Part shown: positions 16,305 to 24,000 of the stretch, in pieces
How positions within the stretch are numbered: position 1 is the stretch's first letter
How the letters are laid out: each line of letters begins with the position of its first letter
NCBI GenBank assembly: GCA_023426505.1
Contig: JAFAAP010000041.1
Location: forward strand, 1 to 32,565
Length of the DNA: 32,565 bases
Direction of reading: 5' to 3'
Source: Pseudomonadota bacterium
GTDB taxonomy: Bacteria > Pseudomonadota > Alphaproteobacteria > Rhizobiales > Beijerinckiaceae
The notes under the pieces: model-generated
The model's database searches: none
What the model was told of the DNA's origin: nothing
Seen by the model: the letters and a program-made list of their open reading frames with translations, nothing else
Made by a program: the position numbers and the translations under genes

Positions 16305-17501
16305 ATGGATGCTCTTGCGGAGCGGCCGTTACGCGGCAACGAGGCGGCGAGCCTCGGAACGCGCTTCCTTGTCTATCCTCAACCTCCCTTCGTTCCAGGC
16401 TATGAGCGGCCGGAACTCGTATGGCTGCCGATTGCGCCCGGCGAGATTGCTGCAGGGCCTGCGAGCTACCGCGCCTATGTGCGGGACCCCATCCTGACGA
16501 AGCAGCCCTATCAGGCGCCCTTTCTTCCGCCTTACGGCGGATTGTGCCATTCGCCGGCCGAACCGGGGCCGGATGGGCATTTCGATCATCTCACTCCCGG
16601 AACACGCCCTTTCATGGCGGCTCACGCCTTCGCCTGCGTGCACCGGGTGCTGGACATCTGCGAGAGCTATATCGGCTCTGCGCAGCCCTGGTTCTTCCAG
16701 CCCTACTACGAGCGGCTCGAGATCGTTCCTCATCTATTGTGGGACAATGCACAATCGGGCTTCGGCTTCCTTGAACTGGGAGAGGATGATTTCGGCGAGA
16801 AGCCTTTCCCCTTCGCACTGAACTTCGATGTGATCGCACACGAGGTCGGCCATCTTGTGCTGTTCGGAGCGCTCGGCCTCCCTCGTGCATCCGGCCCGAG
16901 CGAAGACTTTCTGATCTACCACGAGGCAGCCGCAGACTTCATCTCGCTCATTGGCCTCCTTCACTTCGATACGGCTCTCGATCGCATTCTGCGCCGCACC
17001 CGGGGCAACCTCCTGATCACCAACGAGCTAGATCGATTTGCCGAATTGAGCGACGAGAAGCAGGTCCGACGGTTCAGCAATTCCCTGCGCGTGCAGGACG
17101 TGGGCAATGAGGTTCACGATCGCTCGAAGCCCTTTGCAGGCGCTTTGTTCGATACGCTGATCGAAATCTACCAAGTCATCCTGTTCGAGCGCGGATTGAC
17201 GCAAATCGACCCGCGGGATTTTGACTACATTAGGATGGAGATGCCTGGAGACGAACTCGAGCAGGAACTTCGGGTCTCAGGTCGTGACTACGAACTGCGC
17301 CACTATGCCGTGAAGGCGGCCCTCGCGGATGCACGCGATATCGTCGGCCAGAGCCTCATGCAATCGTGGCGCTACCTCAATCCGGATCGCTTCACGTTAG
17401 AGGATGCGAAGGAGGCCATCATCGCGGCTGCCACCGCCGGATCCGGGCAACGCTATGCCGACCGCATCACGGACAATTTCTCATGGCGCGGATATTCATG
17501 A
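16305..17501 (+). CDS. Thermolysin-like (gluzincin) zinc metallopeptidase
   Basis: Putative metallopeptidase of 398 residues. I choose ATG 16305 because GGGGAAG sits 6 bases upstream; TTG 16278 and ATG 16290 are in-frame alternatives. HEVGH (179-183) provides two zinc histidines and the catalytic glutamate. YHEAAAD (205-211) supplies Glu207 as third ligand in the E-x3-D arrangement of gluzincins. VHDRSKPFAGALFDTLIEIY (270-289) is probably the segment that forms the active-site wall in M4/M36-type enzymes. There is no signal peptide, so it would act in the cytoplasm, unlike classical thermolysins. Its place after ycaO and tfuA suggests leader-peptide removal or processing of a modified protein. 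It is not a recognised RiPP protease family, so that role is inferred. Confidence 0.78.
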   Translation: MDALAERPLRGNEAASLGTRFLVYPQPPFVPGYERPELVWLPIAPGEIAAGPASYRAYVRDPILTKQPYQAPFLPPYGGLCHSPAEPGPDGHFDHLTPGTRPFMAAHAFACVHRVLDICESYIGSAQPWFFQPYYERLEIVPHLLWDNAQSGFGFLELGEDDFGEKPFPFALNFDVIAHEVGHLVLFGALGLPRASGPSEDFLIYHEAAADFISLIGLLHFDTALDRILRRTRGNLLITNELDRFAELSDEKQVRRFSNSLRVQDVGNEVHDRSKPFAGALFDTLIEIYQVILFERGLTQIDPRDFDYIRMEMPGDELEQELRVSGRDYELRHYAVKAALADARDIVGQSLMQSWRYLNPDRFTLEDAKEAIIAAATAGSGQRYADRITDNFSWRGYS

Positions 17502-17548
17502 ATGACCTAGCCAAGAGTGCTGGCGAACATGACGTGCAACTGATTTGA
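17498..17548 (+). CDS. 16-codon ORF translationally coupled to the peptidase gene
   Basis: ATG 17498 overlaps the peptidase stop by 4 bases (ATGA) and reads MNDLAKSAGEHDVQLI to TGA 17548. The same overlap occurs at the two ycaO/tfuA junctions upstream. It has no cysteine and only one Ser as a classical modification site. It may be a tiny precursor, a coupling leader that carries ribosomes to the next gene, or chance. The next ribosome site begins 4 bases after its stop. Confidence 0.25.
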   Translation: MNDLAKSAGEHDVQLI

Positions 17549-17566
17549 CCAGGAGGCTCAAGGAAG

Positions 17567-18061
17567 ATGTCGGACTGTGACTGCACCCCAGATCCCGGAG
17601 GCAAAGTTTTCGCACCCGATGAGATCATCATATACGGCGTCAATCTCAGGGACGGCGCTGCCGGAAAGGCTCAGGGCGAGCTCCTGTTCAAAACGAACTG
17701 GCACGTCACGCTTTCCCCCAAATCCGTCCCACCGGGCACGGACTTCCAGATCGTGGCGGCGTACGGCTATGCCTATCAAGGTCATTGCTACCGTTTCGAT
17801 CGCCCGCGCGTGCTTACCTTCAGCAGCAATGAGATCCCTCCTGTGGAGGCTGCCAAAGGGTGCGGGTTCAACATCTCCCCTCAGTACCAGATGTGGCGTG
17901 TCCCGGCCGACAAGGAGGTCATGGAGCTGACAGCCCAGATTGATACATTCCGTTCTCTCGTGCTTGAAGCCAACCTTCCTGGCCGTCGGCCACCGAACAC
18001 CTATGCGTCCGAGATGATGCTGGCGCATCGGGGCGGCCGATTGACTGGGGCGGGTTCCTAG
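17567..18061 (+). CDS. Hypothetical 164-residue protein with N-terminal Cys-Asp-Cys, candidate substrate
   Basis: I do not recognise this protein. ATG 17567 is preceded by AGGAGG and a second purine run. It starts MSDCDCTPDPGGKVFAPDEI and has four cysteines (4, 6, 74, 99). Residues about 18-110 look beta-rich, with aromatic residues (YGVNLRDG, AYGYAYQGHCYRF, SPQYQMWRV). The tail is basic and Gly-rich (HRGGRLTGAGS). There is no signal peptide. It is the fifth sizeable gene of the cyclase-ycaO-tfuA-peptidase run. Its small size, paired cysteines and position make it a candidate substrate of YcaO-TfuA or an accessory binding protein. It is longer than most RiPP precursors, so a modified structural protein is also possible. 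Confidence 0.7.
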   Translation: MSDCDCTPDPGGKVFAPDEIIIYGVNLRDGAAGKAQGELLFKTNWHVTLSPKSVPPGTDFQIVAAYGYAYQGHCYRFDRPRVLTFSSNEIPPVEAAKGCGFNISPQYQMWRVPADKEVMELTAQIDTFRSLVLEANLPGRRPPNTYASEMMLAHRGGRLTGAGS

Positions 18062-18074
18062 GGAGGACCGCCCA

Positions 18075-18413
18075 ATGGCGGGCAATGTCATGAGCCCAAA
18101 AACTTCTGCTAAGATGCCAGCCGTCATAGCTACCGACGGGACAGATACTCCTCTAGGGGTGGACTCGCGCCTCGTCATTCATCGCGGCTATCTCAGTGGT
18201 CCTTTCTCCGGATCGTTCACGATCGATCTCGGCCACCCGTTCTCCGGGCACCTCGTACAACTGATTCCAATACCCAAGGCGGGCAAGTCCTGTACTGTCC
18301 AACACGTCTCATCAGGACCAGCAACCGCTCAGAACCATATAACGGTGACATACACCATCCAGAGTGTGAGCGATCTTGCTCAGATTGCTTACACTCTTTT
18401 CGTAACAGCGTAA
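18075..18413 (+). CDS. Hypothetical 112-residue beta-rich protein, candidate substrate
   Basis: I do not recognise this protein. It lies 13 bases after the 164-residue gene, with GGGAGGA at ideal spacing before ATG 18075, so it is surely in the same transcript. After a Ser/Thr/Ala-rich N-terminus (residues 1-25) it alternates polar and hydrophobic residues in the manner of beta strands (RLVIHRGYL, GSFTIDLGHPFSGHLVQLIP, HITVTYTIQSV). It has one cysteine (Cys73). It has no signal peptide and no membrane segment. It is the last gene of the run before the convergent CDC48-like gene. Candidate roles are a modified small protein, an immunity protein, or an immunoglobulin-like binding module. Confidence 0.68.
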   Translation: MAGNVMSPKTSAKMPAVIATDGTDTPLGVDSRLVIHRGYLSGPFSGSFTIDLGHPFSGHLVQLIPIPKAGKSCTVQHVSSGPATAQNHITVTYTIQSVSDLAQIAYTLFVTA

Positions 18414-18424
18414 GACTTCGACTT

Positions 18425-18442
18425 ACCGTCGGCTCGGTTTTT
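18425..18442 (+). terminator. Weak terminator-like hairpin after the YcaO-TfuA run
   Basis: A 4-base stem ACCG/CGGT with a 6-base loop is followed by a run of five T. It is only 12 bases after the last stop codon of the run, where a terminator is expected, but the stem is short. Confidence 0.3.
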
Positions 18443-18477
18443 GCATTGGCAAGGCCCTTTGCAGCGGATTAACCGTG

Positions 18478-20754
18478 CTATTCCGCCGCCTGCCTGAATG
18501 GCAGGAATCCGATCGGCTGGCGCTGGGGCCCTTCTTGCTTCAGCGTCCGCACCATATCCTCGTATTCCCGCTCCATCTCGGGAGTCACGGAGGGCCTTGT
18601 CTCCCGCAGCGCCTGCTCGAAATGCTCAATGGTGACCGACTGCGCCTCGAGCGACTGTCGCAACGCGAGAAGACCCGCTCGGCGCGTCAGGTCCTCCAGG
18701 TCAGCCCCGGTGAACCTGCTCGTCCGCTCGGCGATCGTGTCGAGATCAACGTCCTCCGCGAGAGGCATGTCCTTGGTGTGGATGCCAAGGATGTGCCGGC
18801 GACCGGCAGCGTCCGGGACCCCTACATAAATCAGCTCATCGAAACGCCCGGGTCGCAGCAGTGCCGGGTCGACGAGGTTGGGGCGATTGGTTGCCGCCAT
18901 CACGACCACACCCTGCAGTTCCTCAAGCCCATCCATCTCGGCCAGGATCGTATTGACGACACGCTCAGTCACCGCAGGTTCGCCAAGTCCTCCACCGCGT
19001 ACGGGTGCAAGGGAATCGATTTCGTCGATGAAGATGACGGTCGGCGCCACCTGCCGGGCGCGGGCGAAGAGACGCGAGACCTGCTGCTCGGACTCGCCGT
19101 ACCACTTCGATAGAAGATCGGATGACTTCGTTGCCACGAAGTTCGCCTGCGCCTCTCGAGCCACCGCCTTGGCGAGAAGGGTCTTGCCCGTGCCGGGCGG
19201 CCCGAAGAGGAGAAATCCTTTCGCGGGGCGGATCCCAATCCGGCGGAAGGATTCAGGACTTTTGAGGGGAAGCTCAACACCCTCGCGAAGCCGCGTCCTT
19301 GCCTCCTCCACGCCGCCGATATCATCCCAGGTCACGTTCGGCACCTGGATCATGATCTCGCGCAGGGCGGAGGGTTGAACGCGTTTCATGGCATTAAGAA
19401 AGTCTTGGCGGGTGACCTGGAGGTTCTCCAGCACCTCCGTCGGGATGCCTTCCTTGAGGTTGATGTTGGGCAGGATGCGGCGCAGAGAGTCCATGGCCGC
19501 TTCGCGAGCCAGCGCCGAGAGATCTGCCCCGACGAAGCCATACGTCGTCCGCGCGATGTCATCGAGGTTTACATCTTCTGCAATGGGCATGCCGCGGGTA
19601 TGGATTGCCAGGACCTCCCGGCGCCCCGGCTCATCCGGCACTCCGATCACGATCTCGCGGTCGAAGCGCCCCGGACGACGCAGAGCCTCGTCGATGGCCT
19701 CACGTCTGTTCGTCGCACCGATGACCACGATGTTCTGGCGCGGCTCCAGCCCATCCATGAGGGTGAGGAGTTGAGCAACAATGCGCCGCTCGACCTCGCC
19801 GGTGACCTCTTCACGCTTCGGCGCAATGCTGTCGATCTCATCGATGAAGATGATCGCCGGCGCGTTCTGCTGCGCCTCCTGGAACACCTGCCTGAGGCGC
19901 TGTTCGGACTCGCCATAATGGCTTCCCATGATTTCGGGGCCGGCAATATGGAAAAACTGTGCCTCCGTCTCGTTGGCGACAGCACGCGCTAGCAGCGTTT
20001 TGCCGGTCCCTGGCGGTCCATAGAGCAGGACACCCTTAGGAGGATCGATGCCGAGTCGCTGAAATAGCTCGGGATGGCGAAGGGGAAGCTCGACCATTTC
20101 CCGCACCTGATCGACCGTGTTCCCAAGGCCGCCGATATCGTCATAGGTTACGTCTGCGCGTCTCGCCTCCTTCGGTTCTTCGAACTGCGGGCGAAGTTCG
20201 ACCTCGGTCTCGGCCGTTACCTGAACGATGCCACGAGGCTGAGTTGAAACGACGACGAGTCGGATCTCCTGAAGGCCATAGGCTGGAATGTTCAAGAGGC
20301 CGCGCATCTCTTCAGGGAGCCGTGGATCGACCGCGCGGGGTGAGTGCACGGAGGTCGAGATCACGTCACCAGCCGTGAGCGGACGCTGATAAAAGGTGCG
20401 CTTGAGTGCCTCGCCCGACCCTTGGAGACGCATGTTCTTCTGAGCCGGTGCGAGCACCACGCGGGTTGCCGGTCGCACCTCGGCCTGCTTGACCTCGACG
20501 TGATCGCCGCTTCCGACGCCGGCATTGACGCGCTGCAGACCGTCAAGTCTGATGATGTTCAGGCCTTCGTCCTCCGGGTACGGAGCAACCGCGATCGCCG
20601 TGGTATGCCGCTTTCCGATGATTTCGACCGCCTGACCTTCTTGAAGCCCTAATTCGCTCAGCGATTTGCGGCTCATCCGCGCGACGCCCCGCCCCGAGTC
20701 TCCCGGTCGTGCATTCGCCACCTGTAGGCGCAGGACCTGCCCATCGTCTGCCAT
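18478..20754 (-). CDS. CDC48/VAT-type double AAA+ ATPase
   Basis: Cytoplasmic unfoldase of 758 residues with the layout of archaeal VAT and eukaryotic p97. Residues 1-190 form the N-domain (double-psi barrel start LRLQVANARPGDSGRGVARM). The D1 ATPase has YGPPGTGKT (Walker A 246-253), IIFIDEID (301-308) and ALRRPGRFDRE. The D2 ATPase has GPPGTGKT (518-525), FIDEID (575-580) and ALLRPGRFDE. The D2 pore loop LLSKWYGESE keeps aromatic Trp551-Tyr552, and the D1 pore loop has Tyr280. Both domains look intact. The C-terminus (GFLPFRQAAE) lacks the HbYX proteasome-docking motif. The family would unfold proteins for a protease or refolding. It is transcribed convergently with the YcaO-TfuA run. Start at ATG 20754. 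Confidence 0.95.
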   Translation of the reverse strand: MADDGQVLRLQVANARPGDSGRGVARMSRKSLSELGLQEGQAVEIIGKRHTTAIAVAPYPEDEGLNIIRLDGLQRVNAGVGSGDHVEVKQAEVRPATRVVLAPAQKNMRLQGSGEALKRTFYQRPLTAGDVISTSVHSPRAVDPRLPEEMRGLLNIPAYGLQEIRLVVVSTQPRGIVQVTAETEVELRPQFEEPKEARRADVTYDDIGGLGNTVDQVREMVELPLRHPELFQRLGIDPPKGVLLYGPPGTGKTLLARAVANETEAQFFHIAGPEIMGSHYGESEQRLRQVFQEAQQNAPAIIFIDEIDSIAPKREEVTGEVERRIVAQLLTLMDGLEPRQNIVVIGATNRREAIDEALRRPGRFDREIVIGVPDEPGRREVLAIHTRGMPIAEDVNLDDIARTTYGFVGADLSALAREAAMDSLRRILPNINLKEGIPTEVLENLQVTRQDFLNAMKRVQPSALREIMIQVPNVTWDDIGGVEEARTRLREGVELPLKSPESFRRIGIRPAKGFLLFGPPGTGKTLLAKAVAREAQANFVATKSSDLLSKWYGESEQQVSRLFARARQVAPTVIFIDEIDSLAPVRGGGLGEPAVTERVVNTILAEMDGLEELQGVVVMAATNRPNLVDPALLRPGRFDELIYVGVPDAAGRRHILGIHTKDMPLAEDVDLDTIAERTSRFTGADLEDLTRRAGLLALRQSLEAQSVTIEHFEQALRETRPSVTPEMEREYEDMVRTLKQEGPQRQPIGFLPFRQAAE

Positions 20755-20996
20755 TGCTTCGTTCCCGTGATCTCAGAGGCCGATCCTCGACCGGCTCATG
20801 CAAGGACGCTTGCCGTCGGACATCCCCACAGACGCGACGTCTCAGCGGCAAGGATGAGGGACAAACGCCACGTGCATTGATTTGTTGCAGGAGGTGCGGA
20901 CGACGAGCCCTTCGACGATGAGAGCACAAAAGGGTGCCCAGGCCGACCTGTATCATGAAGACGCATTATTGACGCTGGAAGCAGCCTTAATCATGT

Positions 20997-21025
20997 TTGA
21001 GGCATTAGTATAAATGTGTAATAAT
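20997..21025 (+). promoter_or_regulatory. Candidate sigma-70-type promoter for the XRE-SulP genes
   Basis: TTGAGG (20997-21002) and TAATAAT (21019-21025) are separated by 16 bases in a locally AT-rich stretch just upstream of the XRE gene. The match is fair, the spacer one base short. Confidence 0.4.
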
Positions 21026-21049
21026 TGTTCATCTCGCTGAGAGTGCGAC

Positions 21050-21328
21050 ATGATTACAGCAGCTCAGATGAGGGCCGGACGCGCCCTGCTTGGTATCGAT
21101 CAACGGCAACTGGCCGTAATGTCCGGTGTCTCCCTGCCGACGATTCAGCGCATGGAAGCCAGCGAGGGGAATGTCAGAGGTGTCGTCGATACCTTGACCA
21201 AGGTCGTTGAGGCTTTCGAGCGCGCAGGCATCGAGTTGATCGGTGAGAACGTTACGAGCAGCGGCGGCGGACGAGGGGTCCGGTACAAGCAGCCGTCCTC
21301 CACGGTCTCGCCCAGGGGAGCACGCTGA
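21050..21328 (+). CDS. XRE-family helix-turn-helix regulator
   Basis: Small DNA-binding protein of 92 residues. The HTH region is about 5-60: MRAGRALLGIDQRQLAVMSG, then VSLPTIQRMEASEG, with the recognition helix around SLPTIQRME. FERAGIELIGEN is the usual end of this short single-domain subfamily found in alphaproteobacteria. The basic, Ser-rich tail (SGGGRGVRYKQPSSTVSPRG) is disordered. It sits 35 bases upstream of sulP on the same strand, so the two are probably co-transcribed, and it may control the transporter or itself. Start at ATG 21050. Confidence 0.85.
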   Translation: MITAAQMRAGRALLGIDQRQLAVMSGVSLPTIQRMEASEGNVRGVVDTLTKVVEAFERAGIELIGENVTSSGGGRGVRYKQPSSTVSPRGAR

Positions 21329-21363
21329 GGCCCAGCATCCCGAGGACACTAGAGAGCAGCGTC

Positions 21364-23091
21364 ATGGCGATACGGCCGGCAGTCCCTACCTTCTCTGAGC
21401 TTTTCACGCCCAAACTTGTCACTGTCTTCCGCGAGCGCTACGGTCTTCAGGACCTGCGAGCCGATGTTACGGCCGGACTGACGGTCGCGATCGTCGCCCT
21501 TCCCCTATCCATGGCCATCGCTATCGCCTCCGGGGTCACACCGGATCGAGGCCTCTATGCCGCCATTGTAGGCGGCTTCGTCGTTTCTCTTCTCGGCGGA
21601 AGCAGATTTCAGATTGGCGGGCCGGCCGGTGCTTTCATCGTGCTCGTCGCGGCGACCGTAGAGCGCCATGGCGTTGAGGGTCTGCTGCTGGCGACCATGT
21701 TGTCCGGCATCGTCATGATGGCCACTGGCTATCTTCGGCTGGGAACCTTCATCAAATACATCCCCTACCCCGTAACGGTCGGCTTCACGTCAGGCATTGC
21801 CGTCATCATCTTCGCCAGCCAGATCCGGGAGGTGCTCGGCTTGTCCTTGGCCGAAAAGGAGCCGGGGCCGTTCATCCCCAAGCTCACGGCCCTCGCAGGC
21901 GCCCTGCCGACCCTCAGTGTCTCGGCCGCATTCGTGGCGGCTCTCACGATTGCGGCCATTTTCGCCGTCCGCCGCCTGCGGCCGCATTGGCCGGCCATGC
22001 TGATTGCCGTCGGCCTTGCCGCTATCATCAGCGCCTTCATCGGCCTACCGGTCGAGACGATCGGGACACGGTTTGGCGGCATCCCGCAATCATTGCCAGC
22101 GCCGCATCTTCCGATTCTGACGACGGATAAGGTCCTGACAGTGCTGCCGGATGCGCTTTCCTTCGCACTTCTAGGCGGTGTCGAGAGCCTGCTCTCGGCC
22201 GTCGTGGCAGATTCCATGAGCGGCCGGCGTCACCGCTCGAACTGCGAACTGGTGGCGCAAGGTGTCGCCAACATTGCCTCCGCCCTGTTTGGCGGCCTGT
22301 GCGTGACCGGCACGATCGCCCGAACCGCCACGAATGTCCGCTCCGGAGCGCGGGGACCGGTTGCCGGGATGCTTCACGCCCTCTTTCTGCTCCTCTTCAT
22401 GATGGTCGCGGCTCCCCTGGCAAGCTATATCCCGCTCGCAGCACTCGGAGCCGTGCTGGCTGTGGTTGCCTGGAACATGGCCGAGAAGCATGAATTTGCG
22501 ACGCTCTTGCGAGCTTCGCGCGGTGACGCCGTCGTGTTGCTGGCCACGTTCCTTCTGGTCGTCTTCCGCGATCTGACGGAGGGGATCCTGGTTGGCTTCG
22601 GCATCGGAGCGCTTCTCTTCCTCCATCGCATGGCCCAAGCGGTGGAGGTCGAAACCGGCAAGCCCCTGGTGGAAGGCGACACAGCCGATATCGTGAACGG
22701 CAGAGGCCGGGAACCCTATGACGCCGCTCTCGCAACGGATCCGGCCGTCGTGGTCTATCGCATCTCAGGAGCGTTCTTCTTCGGGGCGGCCGCGACTGTC
22801 GCTGCCACACTCGAACGTCTTGCAGAGCATCCGAAGGCTTACGTGATCGACTTCTCCGCCGTCCCCATCATCGACTCGACAGCCGCCGCCATGATCCAGG
22901 GCTTCACCCGAAAGGCCCGCAGGCAGGGAGCAATCGTCTATTTGACCGGAGCCAAGTCACCGGTCCGGCGAACTCTGCTCACCCACGGTGTCAGACCCCC
23001 TCGTGTGCGGTTCAAGCCCACCCTGGCCGACGCAGTGAAGGCAGCTCACGCCGGGTTGGAATCCGGAGATCGGCGATCTCGTGATCCATAG
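21364..23091 (+). CDS. SulP-family inorganic anion transporter with STAS domain
   Basis: Inner-membrane transporter of 575 residues, normal length. The N-terminal signature is DLRADVTAGLTVAIVALPLS followed by MAIAIASGVTPDRGLYAAIV, and about 10-12 hydrophobic segments follow up to residue 430. SMSGRRHRSNCELVAQGVAN is the conserved loop of the SulP core. A STAS domain occupies about 455-560 (VVVYRISGAFFFGAA, VIDFSAVPIIDSTAAAMIQG). SulP proteins carry sulfate, bicarbonate or other anions, often with protons or sodium; the substrate cannot be chosen here. There is no fused carbonic anhydrase. It follows the XRE gene by 35 bases. Start at ATG 21364. Confidence 0.94.
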   Translation: MAIRPAVPTFSELFTPKLVTVFRERYGLQDLRADVTAGLTVAIVALPLSMAIAIASGVTPDRGLYAAIVGGFVVSLLGGSRFQIGGPAGAFIVLVAATVERHGVEGLLLATMLSGIVMMATGYLRLGTFIKYIPYPVTVGFTSGIAVIIFASQIREVLGLSLAEKEPGPFIPKLTALAGALPTLSVSAAFVAALTIAAIFAVRRLRPHWPAMLIAVGLAAIISAFIGLPVETIGTRFGGIPQSLPAPHLPILTTDKVLTVLPDALSFALLGGVESLLSAVVADSMSGRRHRSNCELVAQGVANIASALFGGLCVTGTIARTATNVRSGARGPVAGMLHALFLLLFMMVAAPLASYIPLAALGAVLAVVAWNMAEKHEFATLLRASRGDAVVLLATFLLVVFRDLTEGILVGFGIGALLFLHRMAQAVEVETGKPLVEGDTADIVNGRGREPYDAALATDPAVVVYRISGAFFFGAAATVAATLERLAEHPKAYVIDFSAVPIIDSTAAAMIQGFTRKARRQGAIVYLTGAKSPVRRTLLTHGVRPPRVRFKPTLADAVKAAHAGLESGDRRSRDP

Positions 23092-23096
23092 CCTTC

Positions 23097-23399
23097 CTAT
23101 GCCGTTAGGCGGATCAGCATGATTTCGGCATAACCTGCAATTGCCCCTGCGCTGATGCCGTCGGCAAGGGCTTCCGCAGGGTGTTCGCGGAAGACAAACC
23201 ACCAGAGGGCAGCTGTTCCGGCTACAGTCACAAGAATATGAAGCAGGATGAAAAGTCGCAGCTGCAAAGTTTCCTCCGTATCCCTTCCCAAGTGACCTAA
23301 TCCAAGCAGTCTTCTCGAGCTCTTGGGAAAATCGTTGTCCCCTGACCACCGACGGTCATGCGCGTCATCCGAAACCGCCCAAACGGCTAAGGCCAACAA
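23097..23399 (-). CDS. Small putative membrane protein (up to 100 residues)
   Basis: I do not recognise this protein. The longest frame starts at TTG 23399. Its C-terminal half has two likely membrane segments (LRLFILLHILVTVAGTAALW and ALADGISAGAIAGYAEIMLI). The N-terminal part is charged and may not be translated. It is convergent with sulP (5-base gap). The hydrophobic pattern argues for a coding frame, but no ribosome site was found and the start is unsure. Confidence 0.35.
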   Translation of the reverse strand: MLALAVWAVSDDAHDRRWSGDNDFPKSSRRLLGLGHLGRDTEETLQLRLFILLHILVTVAGTAALWWFVFREHPAEALADGISAGAIAGYAEIMLIRLTA

Positions 23400-23461
23400 C
23401 TTGTTTTCGCCGCATTATCCATCATCTTGAATGGGTCGCAAGTTCGACCAATCGTGATTCC

Positions 23462-23818
23462 GTGAGCGCCCTTCGCAAACTCGTCGGCCTTATCCAGCTA
23501 ACGCTGGCGCTTCTGCTGATCACAGCAGCGCCATCGATGGCGTTCGACCGGTCGGACGACGGCCGGATGGCAGCACTGCAAAGTTTGGTCTCAGTGCTAG
23601 CCACAGACCAAGACCCAGGCGATGACGGGACGACCGGGCACACGGCCAATTCCGACCAACTGAGCAGTGACGGACCAGGGTTCTTCCTACTTAGCCTCGC
23701 TGAGAAGCCTGCATTCACGTTCACGAGAGTTATCGGAACCTCTCTTATTGCCTACTCGCCATTTTTCTCGTCCCACCACCCCTGCGCATTCCCTTCGACC
23801 GGACCTCCGCACGCTTAG
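23462..23818 (+). CDS. Small putative exported protein (118 residues)
   Basis: I do not recognise this protein. From GTG 23462 it opens with a typical signal peptide (LRKLVGLIQLTLALLLITAA, then PSMAFDR), cleaved near residue 27. The mature part is acidic and Ser/Thr-rich, then hydrophobic (FFLLSLAEKPAFTF), and ends in a His/Cys/Pro-rich tail (SSHHPCAFPSTGPPHA). Such tails can bind metals. It precedes lpiA by about 180 bases on the same strand. The start codon lacks a clear ribosome site. Confidence 0.45.
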   Translation: MSALRKLVGLIQLTLALLLITAAPSMAFDRSDDGRMAALQSLVSVLATDQDPGDDGTTGHTANSDQLSSDGPGFFLLSLAEKPAFTFTRVIGTSLIAYSPFFSSHHPCAFPSTGPPHA

Positions 23819-24000
23819 CTGAACCCGTGCGGGCTGTGCCGATAGGCCCAGTTCTCCCGCGCGAAGTCGGCGGAACGCGTCGTGCTTCAAGCAATACTCG
23901 TCGGCCGCCGTTTGGGCGCAACAGTGTCGGGGCACCTCGAAACGGGTGCTGGAACCTCATCGAGACACTCCTGCGCACCGGCCCGAGACCATGGTCAAGA

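Noticed and set aside
16262..16405. A 47-codon frame starting at ATG 16262 with a Cys-Ser-Cys segment, between tfuA and the peptidase, considered as a RiPP precursor
   Set aside because: Most of it overlaps the N-terminus of the peptidase in another frame, it has no ribosome site, and its composition is that of an off-frame read.
23827..24000. In-frame N-terminal extension of lpiA of 58 codons
   Set aside because: The extension is Arg/Pro-rich with no family similarity; ATG 24001 gives the normal MprF length and topology.
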